11,239 nt of DNA from Chryseobacterium gleum (GTDB lineage Bacteria > Bacteroidota > Bacteroidia > Flavobacteriales_D > Crocinitomicaceae): contig CALPUT020000048.1 in the NCBI GenBank assembly GCA_943326825.2, positions 1-11,239 on the forward strand, read 5' to 3'. Positions 1-7,304 of the stretch are shown here, in pieces (within the stretch, counting starts at the first letter, position 1; each line of letters begins with the position of its first letter). The notes under the pieces were generated by a model. That model saw only the letters and a program-made list of their open reading frames with translations. It did no database searches and was not told where the DNA came from. Both the position numbers and the translations under genes were made by a program.

Positions 1-732
1 GGTGCTGGTCCTGGTGACATTGAATTGTTAACTATAAAAGGTTTGAAAGCAATTCAAAAAGCAGATGTAATATTGTATGATGCTTTAGTAAATGAAGAGT
101 TGTTAAATGAAGCGCCAAACGCAGAAAAGATTTTTGTAGGAAAAAGAAGAGGGTTTAAAGCATATTCTCAAGAAGAAATCAATCGCTTAATTGTGGACAA
201 AGCTTTTTTAAGTGGAAATGTAGTACGATTAAAAGGTGGAGATTCGTTCGTTTTTGGAAGAGGCTCTGAAGAATTACACTATGTTGAAGCTTTTGGGATT
301 GAAACGGAAGTAATTCCAGGTATCTCAAGTTCAATTTCAGTTCCTGCTTTAGCTGGGATTCCTGTAACTCATAGAGGTGTTAGTAACAGTTTCTTCGTAT
401 TATCTGGGACTTTATCAAATGGTGAATTAAATCCAGAAATAAAAGTAGCGACAAAATCTTCTGGGACGGTCGTTATATTAATGGGGATTTCTAAATTGAA
501 TGAAATAGTTGAGATTTATAAAAAATACGGAAAAGAGAACGAAGCAATCGCAATTATTTATAACGGTTCATTACCTTCACAATCAACTGTTGTTGGAACG
601 ATTGATTCGATTTCTGAAATCGCTGAAGCAAATAAAAATTCTGGTCCAGGAATTATAGTAATTGGATCAGTGGTTGAAATTTCAGCAATTTATAATGACA
701 GCAGTTATTTATTTGAGAAAATAGTACTGTAA
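1..732 (+). CDS. cobA: Uroporphyrinogen-III C-methyltransferase (SUMT), 5'-truncated
   Basis: The enzyme transfers two methyl groups from S-adenosylmethionine to uroporphyrinogen III, giving precorrin-2, the precursor of siroheme. The frame is open from base 1 and begins with the SAM-binding motif GAGPGD followed by ELLTIKG, so only about the first ten residues and the true start lie outside the window. The TTG at base 25 falls inside this conserved motif and is not the start. Further family signatures are RLKGGDSFVFGRG (about bases 226-264), the VIPGISS segment and GIPVTHRG. The usual motif reads GGDPF; here Ser (codon 244-246) replaces Pro. There is no fused uroporphyrinogen synthase or CysG dehydrogenase domain; the dehydrogenase is supplied by the fusion gene at 4131. 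The position in a sulfate-reduction cluster indicates a role in siroheme for sulfite reductase, not in cobalamin synthesis. That role is inferred from context; the family assignment is firm. Confidence 0.96.
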   Translation, partial: GAGPGDIELLTIKGLKAIQKADVILYDALVNEELLNEAPNAEKIFVGKRRGFKAYSQEEINRLIVDKAFLSGNVVRLKGGDSFVFGRGSEELHYVEAFGIETEVIPGISSSISVPALAGIPVTHRGVSNSFFVLSGTLSNGELNPEIKVATKSSGTVVILMGISKLNEIVEIYKKYGKENEAIAIIYNGSLPSQSTVVGTIDSISEIAEANKNSGPGIIVIGSVVEISAIYNDSSYLFEKIVL

Positions 733-795
733 ATTCTTTTGGCTACATGCACATATATACACATATACAATTAACATTTTAAAACAGTAACAAGA

Positions 796-3684
796 ATGAA
801 GACAAAATTACAAGCATTTATTTTATTCCTAACGCTCTTTGGGGTTCAAACAGTTTTATCGCAGAACGGATTGATTCAACTCTCAGGAAAATTAGATGAC
901 AAATCAACTGGCCAACCTTTAATAGGTGCAGTTGTTAAAATTAAAGATACCGATAATTCTGTTACAACAGATGCAGAAGGTAAATTCACGATCAAAACAG
1001 CAAATGCTTTTCCAATTTTTATTTTAATAAGCTTTGGAGAGTATGAAAATCAAGAGTTTAAAATTGAGAATGAAAAAGCACAATTAAATTTTCAATTAGA
1101 ACCAAAATCTATTTTAACCAATACAGTTGTTGTTTCTGCGTCGAGAGTAAGTGAAAACATCTTAAAATCTCCAGTTGCAATTGATAAATTAGATATAAGA
1201 GCGTTAAGAGAAACTCCGGCTCCAACTTATTATGATGCAATAGAAAATATAAAAGGTGTTCAGTTGACAACTTCAAGTTTAACATTAAAAGTGCCAAATA
1301 CAAGAGGATTCAACTCTCCAAATAACTTCCGTTTTATGCAGTTAGTTGATGGTGTTGATTTACAAGCTCCAACGTTAGGTGTTTCAATTGGTAATACAAT
1401 CGGACCAAACGAATTGGATATTAAAAGTGTTGAAATTATACCTGGAACTTCTTCAGCATTGTATGGTATTAATTCAATTAATGGTTTAGCGAATTTACAA
1501 ACTAAAGATCCATATTTAAATCAAGGTGCAAGTGTATATCAAAGAACTGGTATTAATCATGTAGACAATAAAGATCATGGTTTAAGTTTTCTAGGTGAAA
1601 CAGCGTTTCGTGTAGCAGGAACAGTTGATTCAGCTAAAAGAATTGCTTACAAAGTAAATGGTTCTTATTTTCAAGGAGTTGATTGGGTTTCATCTAATTT
1701 AACAGATCAAAATCCATATAATTTAACAACTTCAAATCCAAAATATCCTCAATTCAGTTCTGCTGATCAAAATCCAGCTTATGATGGATGGAATAGATAT
1801 GGAGATGAAAAAAATAATACAGTTACCGATACATTGAAATATGGTGGAAAAAAAGAAGTTTTTAATGTAAGGAGAACAGGTTACAATGAGAAAGATTTAG
1901 TGAATCCAACAGTTAAAACAATCAAATTTGATGCTGGTTTGTTTTATAAATTTAAAAACGATGCTCAAATTAGTTATGTATACCGTTTAGGTACTATGGA
2001 TGGAGTTTTCCAAAGAGGAAATAAAATTCAATTGGATGGTTTATTACTTCAAAGTCACGCTTTAGAATATAAAGGAAAAAAATTGACAGCAAAAGTATAT
2101 GCAAACTCTGAGGATACTAAAAACTCATACAACTTAAAGCCATTAGCCGATAATTTAGATTTAACATTTAAATCAAATAAAAAATGGGCTAAAGATTATC
2201 AAACAGCATTAAACTCAGCTTATACGGCAAATGGTGGGGATTTAACAGCTGCACATGAAGCAGCAAGAGCAGCTGCAGACACAGGTAGACCTGAACCAGG
2301 ATCAGATTTATTTAATCAACGTAAAGAAACAATTATTGGAATTAACAACTGGGATCATCCATCTTTGTATCCCTACGTTTCAGCTCAAGATCCAACAAAT
2401 ACAACTGGTGGTGCAGCATTATGGCAAAAAAGTAAAATGTATCATGGAGAAGTACAATATGATTTATCTTCTGTAACAAAAAACTTTGTGAATGTTTTAG
2501 TTGGTACCGATGCTCGTTTGTATACAATTATACCTGATGGAAATAACTTCGTTGATTTTACAAAATCGTTAGCAGAAAGAAATACACCAGGTGGAAATAA
2601 TGTAACGTATACTAAATTTGGAGGTTTTGCTCAAGTGAGCAAAGAGTTATTTGATCAAAAATTAAAGTTAGTTGGATCGTTAAGATATGATAAAAACCTT
2701 GATTTTGATGGGAAATGGAATCCTAGAATTGCCGCTGTATATTCTCCAAACAAAAAGAGTTCAATTCGTTTGTCTGGACAAAATGGATATAGATTCCCTG
2801 CACTATTCGAAGCATTGTCTTATGTTAACAATGGTGGAGTAAGACGTGTTGGCGGATTAGAAAAAGTGAATGAAGGGTTAAATTATTTAGATAATTCATA
2901 TACACAAACTTCAATTGATGCATTTCAAGCAGCAGTAAAATCAGATATTAAAGATGGTTTAACTTCATCTCAAGCAATCGCTAAAGAACAGGTGAAATTA
3001 GTAGTTGCTAATTTACAAAGAATGCAGCCTGAACAAGTAAAGGCATTGGATTTAGGCTACAAAGCAGTTTTGTTTAATAATCATTTTGTAATTGATGCTG
3101 ATGTATACTTTAATGAGTACAAAGGATTCTTAGGTCAAATTGAAGTAGCGGTTCCAAATGGACACACAGTTGGTATAATTGAGGCAGCAACTGATGCGAA
3201 TAATAAAGCAAATCAAACAAGATATAGAGTTTATACAAATGCAACAAATACCTATTATGGTTATGGATCTGCAATTCGTTTAAGCTACAATTTCTTAGGG
3301 AAATATTCAATTTCTGGAAACTTTAATTACAATGACTTCCAAGCGAAAGAAAAAACTGATATTTTTACAACAGCATTCAATACGCCAAAATATTCAGCTA
3401 ACATCCAATTTGGAAATAGAGAAATAGTTAAAAATTTAGGATTTAATATTGTTTGGAAATGGCAAGATGCTTACGATTGGCAAAGTCCATTAGCTAACGG
3501 TAGAGTTGCTGCATATAGTACATTTGATGCTCAAGTTTCTTACAAATTAGAGAAGGCGCATACAAATATTAAAGTAGGTGGAACGAATATCTTTAACAGA
3601 CGTTATTTCCAATATGCTGCAGGACCAAATATCGGAGCATTATATTATGTTAGTTTAACATTTGATGCACCTTTTAAAAAGTAA
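796..3684 (+). CDS. TonB-dependent outer-membrane receptor with carboxypeptidase-regulatory-like N-domain
   Basis: This is a 962-residue outer-membrane beta-barrel receptor that would take up a substrate using TonB-ExbBD energy. Residues 1-23 form a signal peptide (Lys-rich start, hydrophobic core, cleavage near LSQ). Residues about 26-103 resemble a CarboxypepD_reg-like beta-sandwich typical of Bacteroidota SusC/CirA-like receptors. A TonB-box-like segment, VVVSASR, lies at 111-117. The plug domain covers about 120-240 and includes a GTSSALYGINSINGLANL segment and a following TKDP. The rest is barrel, with long soluble-looking insertions, including Ala-rich stretches near 485-500 and 705-740, and it ends in YYVSLTFDAPFKK as outer-membrane strands do. 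No SusD-like lipoprotein follows, so this is not a standard glycan-uptake pair. It lies 63 bases after cobA and 9 bases before a small exported protein. The substrate cannot be read from the sequence; a sulfur compound is inferred only from the neighbours. Confidence 0.93.
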   Translation: MKTKLQAFILFLTLFGVQTVLSQNGLIQLSGKLDDKSTGQPLIGAVVKIKDTDNSVTTDAEGKFTIKTANAFPIFILISFGEYENQEFKIENEKAQLNFQLEPKSILTNTVVVSASRVSENILKSPVAIDKLDIRALRETPAPTYYDAIENIKGVQLTTSSLTLKVPNTRGFNSPNNFRFMQLVDGVDLQAPTLGVSIGNTIGPNELDIKSVEIIPGTSSALYGINSINGLANLQTKDPYLNQGASVYQRTGINHVDNKDHGLSFLGETAFRVAGTVDSAKRIAYKVNGSYFQGVDWVSSNLTDQNPYNLTTSNPKYPQFSSADQNPAYDGWNRYGDEKNNTVTDTLKYGGKKEVFNVRRTGYNEKDLVNPTVKTIKFDAGLFYKFKNDAQISYVYRLGTMDGVFQRGNKIQLDGLLLQSHALEYKGKKLTAKVYANSEDTKNSYNLKPLADNLDLTFKSNKKWAKDYQTALNSAYTANGGDLTAAHEAARAAADTGRPEPGSDLFNQRKETIIGINNWDHPSLYPYVSAQDPTNTTGGAALWQKSKMYHGEVQYDLSSVTKNFVNVLVGTDARLYTIIPDGNNFVDFTKSLAERNTPGGNNVTYTKFGGFAQVSKELFDQKLKLVGSLRYDKNLDFDGKWNPRIAAVYSPNKKSSIRLSGQNGYRFPALFEALSYVNNGGVRRVGGLEKVNEGLNYLDNSYTQTSIDAFQAAVKSDIKDGLTSSQAIAKEQVKLVVANLQRMQPEQVKALDLGYKAVLFNNHFVIDADVYFNEYKGFLGQIEVAVPNGHTVGIIEAATDANNKANQTRYRVYTNATNTYYGYGSAIRLSYNFLGKYSISGNFNYNDFQAKEKTDIFTTAFNTPKYSANIQFGNREIVKNLGFNIVWKWQDAYDWQSPLANGRVAAYSTFDAQVSYKLEKAHTNIKVGGTNIFNRRYFQYAAGPNIGALYYVSLTFDAPFKK

Positions 3685-3693
3685 AATAAAAGA

Positions 3694-4080
3694 ATGAAAA
3701 AAAAGTTTTTATATATTTTATTCCTTTTCAGTTCCTTTTCTGTTTTTGCTCAACAGCAAGAACAGAAAACGGCTGTTTTTAATATAGAAGGACAAATAGC
3801 AGTTACTACAAATGGAAAAGGAGCATTTCTGAATTTGGGTGGTCCAAATGTGAAGTTTAATTTTAGTAAAGTTGCGGTAGCTATAAACTTCATGCCTTCT
3901 CTTCGTTTTCAAGAAGATAAAGTGAAAAGTTTTGTAACACCAATGTTAGGTTTTGGACCACAATTTTATTTTTTAAAAAATAAGAGAACAATTTTGAGTT
4001 TTCCAGCATATTATAATACATCACATAACCAATGGATTTTTACTGCAGGAATTGGTTATGTTTTAAAAAAATCAAAATAG
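3694..4080 (+). CDS. Small exported protein, probable beta-strand-rich envelope protein, unknown function
   Basis: I do not recognise a named family. The 128-residue product starts with a clear signal peptide (MKKK followed by a hydrophobic Phe/Leu/Ser core, likely cleaved after FAQ at residue 20). The mature part of about 108 residues has alternating hydrophobic and polar residues, many Gly and aromatic residues, and turns such as NLGGPN and GFGPQ. It ends in an amphipathic stretch, IFTAGIGYVL, which resembles the strands of small outer-membrane barrels or periplasmic beta proteins. There is no Cys for lipidation. The start lies 9 bases after the receptor stop, so the two are almost certainly co-transcribed and translated together. 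A role as a partner of that receptor, or as a separate small barrel, is inferred from position alone. The signal peptide, the tight spacing and the lack of a competing frame make it a real gene. Confidence 0.8.
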   Translation: MKKKFLYILFLFSSFSVFAQQQEQKTAVFNIEGQIAVTTNGKGAFLNLGGPNVKFNFSKVAVAINFMPSLRFQEDKVKSFVTPMLGFGPQFYFLKNKRTILSFPAYYNTSHNQWIFTAGIGYVLKKSK

Positions 4081-4130
4081 TCAATCAACTAATCACTTTG
4101 AATCAAACTTAAAAAAGAAAGAATTATAGA

Positions 4131-5618
4131 ATGAATACAACTAAAAAAGATAAAAACGAATTATTCCCAGTTTTTTTAAAACTGAACGAATTAAATGTTT
4201 TAATTATTGGTGGTGGAAAAATAGGTTTGGAGAAATTATCATCTGTAATTTCTAATTCTCCTTTGAGCAGAGTTAAAGTTGTTGCTATTTCCTTCATAGA
4301 TGAGTTGAAACAATTCGTAGAATCTTATCCTTTAGTTGAATTGATTGAATCTGAGTTCAAAGATGAACATTTAGAAGGGATTCAAATTGTCATTTCTGCC
4401 TTGAATAATGTTGAATTATCCGAGCAGATTAAAAGAACAGTAAACCAGAAAGGAATTTTATATAATGCAGCGGATAAACCTGAATTATGTGACTTTTACC
4501 TTGGTTCTACCGTTACAAAAGGAAATTTAAAAATCGGAATTTCGACAAATGGCAAGTCACCAACTGTTGCAAAACGATTAAAAGAAATATTTAATGACAA
4601 TATTCCAAATGAAATAGATAATTCATTGGAGAATTTAAGTAAAATTAGAAATCATTTGAAAGGTGATTTTCAACGTAAAATTTTACAGTTAGATAAGATT
4701 ACAAGTGAATTAAAAGAAAATAAAGCAAAAGCTTGGTATCATTTTAGTTTTAAAAAAGTGTTTGGCTATGCAGCTTCGATTATCGGAATTATGCTTGCAG
4801 GTCATTTGTTATTTACAATTATCCCTTTAGAATCAATTTGGAGTAAAACGGGAGAATTGGCTTCGACTTTAGATATCGATTTTGTCTATTTTATGATCGG
4901 TGGATTTATTGCTCAAATGATCGATGGTGCACTTGGAATGGCTTATGGTGTAAGTGCAACAACTTTTTTATTGTCTTTTGGAGTTACTCCTGCAGTTGCA
5001 AGTATGAGTGTTCATACTTCTGAAATATTCACTAGTGGTGTTTCAGGTTTTATGCATTTAAGATTTGGAAACGTTAACAATAAATTATTTAAAACCATTT
5101 TAATTCCTGGAGTGATTGGTTCAATTCTAGGTGCATACATTTTGTCTGAATTTGAAAATTACAACACATATATAAAACCGGTAGTAGGTATTTACACATT
5201 GATTTTGGGGATCATAATTATTCATAAGGTTATCAAAAAGAACACAAGACGTAAAAAGGTCAGTCATGTGGGTTGGTTAGCAACTGCAGGAGGATTTTTA
5301 GATGCGATCGGTGGAGGTGGATGGGGACCAGTTGTTTCTTCAACGTTGATTGCAAGAGGAAAAAATCCAAGGCTAATAATTGGTTCAGTTAACTTGGCGG
5401 AGTTTTTTGTTTCGTTAGCAAGTTCATTTACATTTTTCACTTTAATTGGTACATCTCATTGGCAAACATTTGTTGGTTTAATTTTAGGAGGTGTATGTGC
5501 CGCTCCAATAGCAGCTTATCTGTCAAGAAAATTAAATGTAAAAGCAATGATGTTAATGGTTGGAATTATAATAATTATTGTTAGTTTAAGGATTATAATT
5601 ATGACTATTTTAAAATAA
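4131..5618 (+). CDS. Fusion of siroheme-synthase dehydrogenase (CysG/Met8-like) domain and TauE/SafE (TSUP) transporter
   Basis: This 495-residue protein joins two activities. Residues about 11-155 match the NAD-dependent precorrin-2 dehydrogenase of siroheme synthesis. A Rossmann motif, LIIGGGKIGLEK, lies at 24-35, and NAADKPELCDF at 112-122 carries the Asp (D115) that aligns with the catalytic Asp of CysG and Met8. The signature ISTNGKSPTVAKRLKEIF follows at 137-154. A charged helical linker (about 160-208) leads into roughly eight hydrophobic segments (209-495). These contain the two TSUP half-repeats: GGFIAQMIDGALGMAYGVSA at 257-276, and GGFLDAIGGGGWGPVVSS at 387-404. TSUP proteins move sulfite, sulfonates or related anions across the inner membrane; which one, and in which direction, cannot be read here. 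The dehydrogenase would complement the upstream cobA. The frame is continuous across the joint, with no sign of a frameshift. The gene starts 50 bases after the small exported protein. Domain assignment is strong; physical coupling of siroheme synthesis and transport is inference. Confidence 0.92.
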   Translation: MNTTKKDKNELFPVFLKLNELNVLIIGGGKIGLEKLSSVISNSPLSRVKVVAISFIDELKQFVESYPLVELIESEFKDEHLEGIQIVISALNNVELSEQIKRTVNQKGILYNAADKPELCDFYLGSTVTKGNLKIGISTNGKSPTVAKRLKEIFNDNIPNEIDNSLENLSKIRNHLKGDFQRKILQLDKITSELKENKAKAWYHFSFKKVFGYAASIIGIMLAGHLLFTIIPLESIWSKTGELASTLDIDFVYFMIGGFIAQMIDGALGMAYGVSATTFLLSFGVTPAVASMSVHTSEIFTSGVSGFMHLRFGNVNNKLFKTILIPGVIGSILGAYILSEFENYNTYIKPVVGIYTLILGIIIIHKVIKKNTRRKKVSHVGWLATAGGFLDAIGGGGWGPVVSSTLIARGKNPRLIIGSVNLAEFFVSLASSFTFFTLIGTSHWQTFVGLILGGVCAAPIAAYLSRKLNVKAMMLMVGIIIIIVSLRIIIMTILK

Positions 5619-5638
5619 TATAAATTTAATTAGAAGAT

Positions 5639-6517
5639 ATGAAAAAAGTATATTTAAGTGATTCAGGACCAGTAACATCAGATTCTATTTATAGTTTTTG
5701 GAGATGGAGTGAAGCAAATGATTTAACTAGTGATAAAATTGAAGATATTACAAATTACTGTTTAGACTTAGGGATTACAGGATTTGATTTGTCAAACTCA
5801 TATGGACTAGGAAGAGTTGAAGAATTATTCGGAAATGCGATTGCGAATAAATCATTGAAAAGAGATGAATTTGTTTTGTTTTCAAAAGTTGGATATAAAT
5901 CGAATGATCCTCAAACAGGTAAAATAATTTATAATCAACTGACTGAAAAGTATTTAGTTAAAACAGTTGAAGATTCTTTGAAAAAATTGAATACGGATTA
6001 CATTGATGTTTTATTGTTGAAAGATTATGATCCGTTAATGAAAGCGGAAGAAGTTGTATCAGCGTTAAATAAGTTAGTGTATAGTGGAAAAGTAAAACAC
6101 ATCGGTATTTCTGATTTCAATGTGTTTGAACATCAATTACTTTCTAATTTGTCTTTGGATATTGTGACAAATCATTTTGAATTGAATTTATTTAATTCTT
6201 CAGCTGTTCATGATGGCCGATTAGCATTTGCGAAAGAGAAATATGTTAAACCAATGGCATGGGCTCCTTTAGCGGATGGAAGAATTTTATACGGACATGA
6301 TAATGAAGCTTTAGCAATTAGAGATATTTTAAGCAATATAGCTTTAAAGTATGATTCTAATATTGAACAGATTGCTGTTGCTTGGATTCATAAATTAGGA
6401 GCTCTTCCAATTATAGGAAGTTTAAATAAAGAAAGAATTAAAAATGCAGCTACAGCTAGTGAAGTTAAACTTTCACATGAAGATTGGCATAGAATATATA
6501 ACGTAACAAGAAAATAA
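5639..6517 (+). CDS. Aldo/keto reductase, YdhF-like, with altered catalytic tetrad
   Basis: The 292-residue product is a full-length TIM-barrel aldo/keto reductase, a family that uses NADPH to reduce carbonyl groups. FDLSNSYGLGRVEELFG (49-65) provides the tetrad Asp (D50) and Tyr (Y55), and FSKVGY provides the Lys (K83). Later segments, GKVKHIGISDFN (150-161), KPMAWAPL (204-211) and PIIGSLNKERI (257-267), resemble the E. coli YdhF branch. The fourth tetrad residue, normally His in the motif ending LLIHRPDP, is Lys here: LLLKDYDP with K128 encoded by AAA at 6020-6022. The protein may therefore have altered or lost reductase activity while keeping cofactor binding. It starts 20 bases after the fusion gene and ends 2 bases before the cysH start, so co-expression with sulfur assimilation is likely. 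The substrate is unknown, and I know of no established sulfate-pathway step for this family. Confidence 0.93.
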   Translation: MKKVYLSDSGPVTSDSIYSFWRWSEANDLTSDKIEDITNYCLDLGITGFDLSNSYGLGRVEELFGNAIANKSLKRDEFVLFSKVGYKSNDPQTGKIIYNQLTEKYLVKTVEDSLKKLNTDYIDVLLLKDYDPLMKAEEVVSALNKLVYSGKVKHIGISDFNVFEHQLLSNLSLDIVTNHFELNLFNSSAVHDGRLAFAKEKYVKPMAWAPLADGRILYGHDNEALAIRDILSNIALKYDSNIEQIAVAWIHKLGALPIIGSLNKERIKNAATASEVKLSHEDWHRIYNVTRK

Positions 6518-6519
6518 GA

Positions 6520-7200
6520 ATGTCTCTAGAAAATTTAGGTCAACTTTCTTTGGAAGAAGTATTGAAGGAAATAACAACTCAATATGGAGATAAAGCTGCT
6601 TTTTCAACTAGTTTGAGTTGGGAAGATCAGGTAATTTCACATCATATTTTTGCTAATAATCTTCCAATTCGCGTTTTTACTTTGGATACAGGAAGAATGT
6701 TTCCTGAAACGTATAATGTATTAAACAGAACAAAAGATCGATATGGAAAAGTGATTGAAGTCTATTTTCCAAATAATGAATCGGTTGAAAAATTGGTTAC
6801 TTCAAAAGGTCCTTTGAGTTTCTATGAATCATTAGAAAACAGAAAAGAATGCTGTAATATTCGAAAAGTTGAACCATTAAATAGAGCATTAAAAGGAGTA
6901 GAAGTTTGGATTACTGGTTTAAGAGCAGAACATTCTGATAATAGAAAAGACCTTTCGATAGTAGAGAAAGATGAACAAAGGAATATTATTAAAGTGAATC
7001 CATTATTGAATTGGTCGTTTGAAGAAGTGAAAGCGGAAATATCAAAGCACAATATTCCATATAATATTCTTCATGATAAAGGTTTTGTAAGTATTGGATG
7101 TCAACCGTGTACAAGAGCAATAAAAGAAGGTGAAGATTTCAGAGCCGGAAGATGGTGGTGGGAAGATACAAGTAAAAAAGAATGCGGATTGCATTCGTAG
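6520..7200 (+). CDS. cysH: Adenylyl-sulfate (APS) reductase, [4Fe-4S] type
   Basis: The enzyme reduces adenylyl sulfate to sulfite and AMP, using thioredoxin as reductant. The 226-residue protein has the PAPS/APS-reductase fold. A nucleotide-binding loop, STSLSWEDQ, lies at 29-37, TLDTGRMFPET at 54-64, and TGLRAEHSDNR at 132-142. Two cysteine pairs, C111-C112 (ECCNIRK) and C194/C197 (GCQPC), are the ligand set of iron-sulfur APS reductases and are absent from E. coli-type PAPS reductase. The catalytic Cys is C222 in the C-terminal ECGLH motif. By family knowledge this predicts APS as the substrate, in agreement with the absence of an APS kinase (cysC) gene in the window and of a kinase domain on CysN. 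The start is 2 bases after the aldo/keto reductase stop, suggesting translational coupling. A repeat island follows directly. Confidence 0.96.
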   Translation: MSLENLGQLSLEEVLKEITTQYGDKAAFSTSLSWEDQVISHHIFANNLPIRVFTLDTGRMFPETYNVLNRTKDRYGKVIEVYFPNNESVEKLVTSKGPLSFYESLENRKECCNIRKVEPLNRALKGVEVWITGLRAEHSDNRKDLSIVEKDEQRNIIKVNPLLNWSFEEVKAEISKHNIPYNILHDKGFVSIGCQPCTRAIKEGEDFRAGRWWWEDTSKKECGLHS

Positions 7201-7304
7201 TGACGAATTGCAATTCGTCCCAACTATGCAATTCGTCCCAACTATGCAATTCGTCCCAACAATGCATTCGTTCCAATAAAAGATAATAATATCAAAATAA
7301 AAAA
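7201..7304 (+). repeat. Intergenic repeat island: 18-bp tandem repeat between cysH and cysD
   Basis: The cysH-cysD spacer contains three consecutive copies of GCAATTCGTCCCAACTAT. Copies at 7210-7227 and 7228-7245 are identical, and 7246-7263 differs at one base (T to A near the end). A degenerate fourth copy follows at about 7264-7277 (GCATTCGTTCCAAT). The array is bracketed by a perfect 9-bp direct repeat, TGCATTCGT, at 7190-7198 (inside the last codons of cysH) and 7263-7271. The remaining 7281-7304 is A/T-rich leader before cysD. The GC content of the units exceeds that of nearby spacers. The island could be a dispersed REP-like element, a slippage-expanded array or an mRNA-processing site; the window alone cannot decide. 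Confidence 0.9.
7202..7219. repeat. Perfect 18-bp palindrome overlapping the first tandem unit
   Basis: GACGAATTG (7202-7210) is followed without a spacer by its exact reverse complement CAATTCGTC (7211-7219). The same CAATTCGTC also occurs at 7229-7237 and 7247-7255, so in RNA the left arm could pair with the second or third copy, leaving loops of 18 or 36 bases. No T-run follows any of these pairings, so it does not look like an intrinsic terminator. Possible roles are a protein-binding dyad, an mRNA-stabilising hairpin between cysH and cysD, or a REP-type palindrome. Confidence 0.85.

Noticed and set aside
25..27. TTG as the start codon of the first gene
   Set aside because: It lies inside the conserved GAGPGDIELLT SAM-binding motif, which is in frame from base 1; the real start is upstream of the window.
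733..795. Possible promoter before the TonB-dependent receptor (TTGGCT at 739-744, TATACAAT at 764-771)
   Set aside because: The 19-base spacing and sequence resemble a sigma-70 site only loosely and do not match the Bacteroidota TTTG / TAnnTTTG pattern; alternating AT-rich sequence here makes chance matches likely.
4081..4130. TCACTTTG as a Bacteroidota -7 element before the fusion gene
   Set aside because: It has one mismatch to TAnnTTTG and no TTTG-like upstream element at a suitable distance.
7180..7196. GAATGC...GCATTC stem-loop at the cysH 3' end
   Set aside because: The arms are only 6 bp and encode the conserved catalytic ECGLH motif, so protein constraint explains the sequence.
7202..7255. 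Intrinsic terminator between cysH and cysD
   Set aside because: The palindromic arms can pair, but no T-run follows, and the pathway continues on the same strand.
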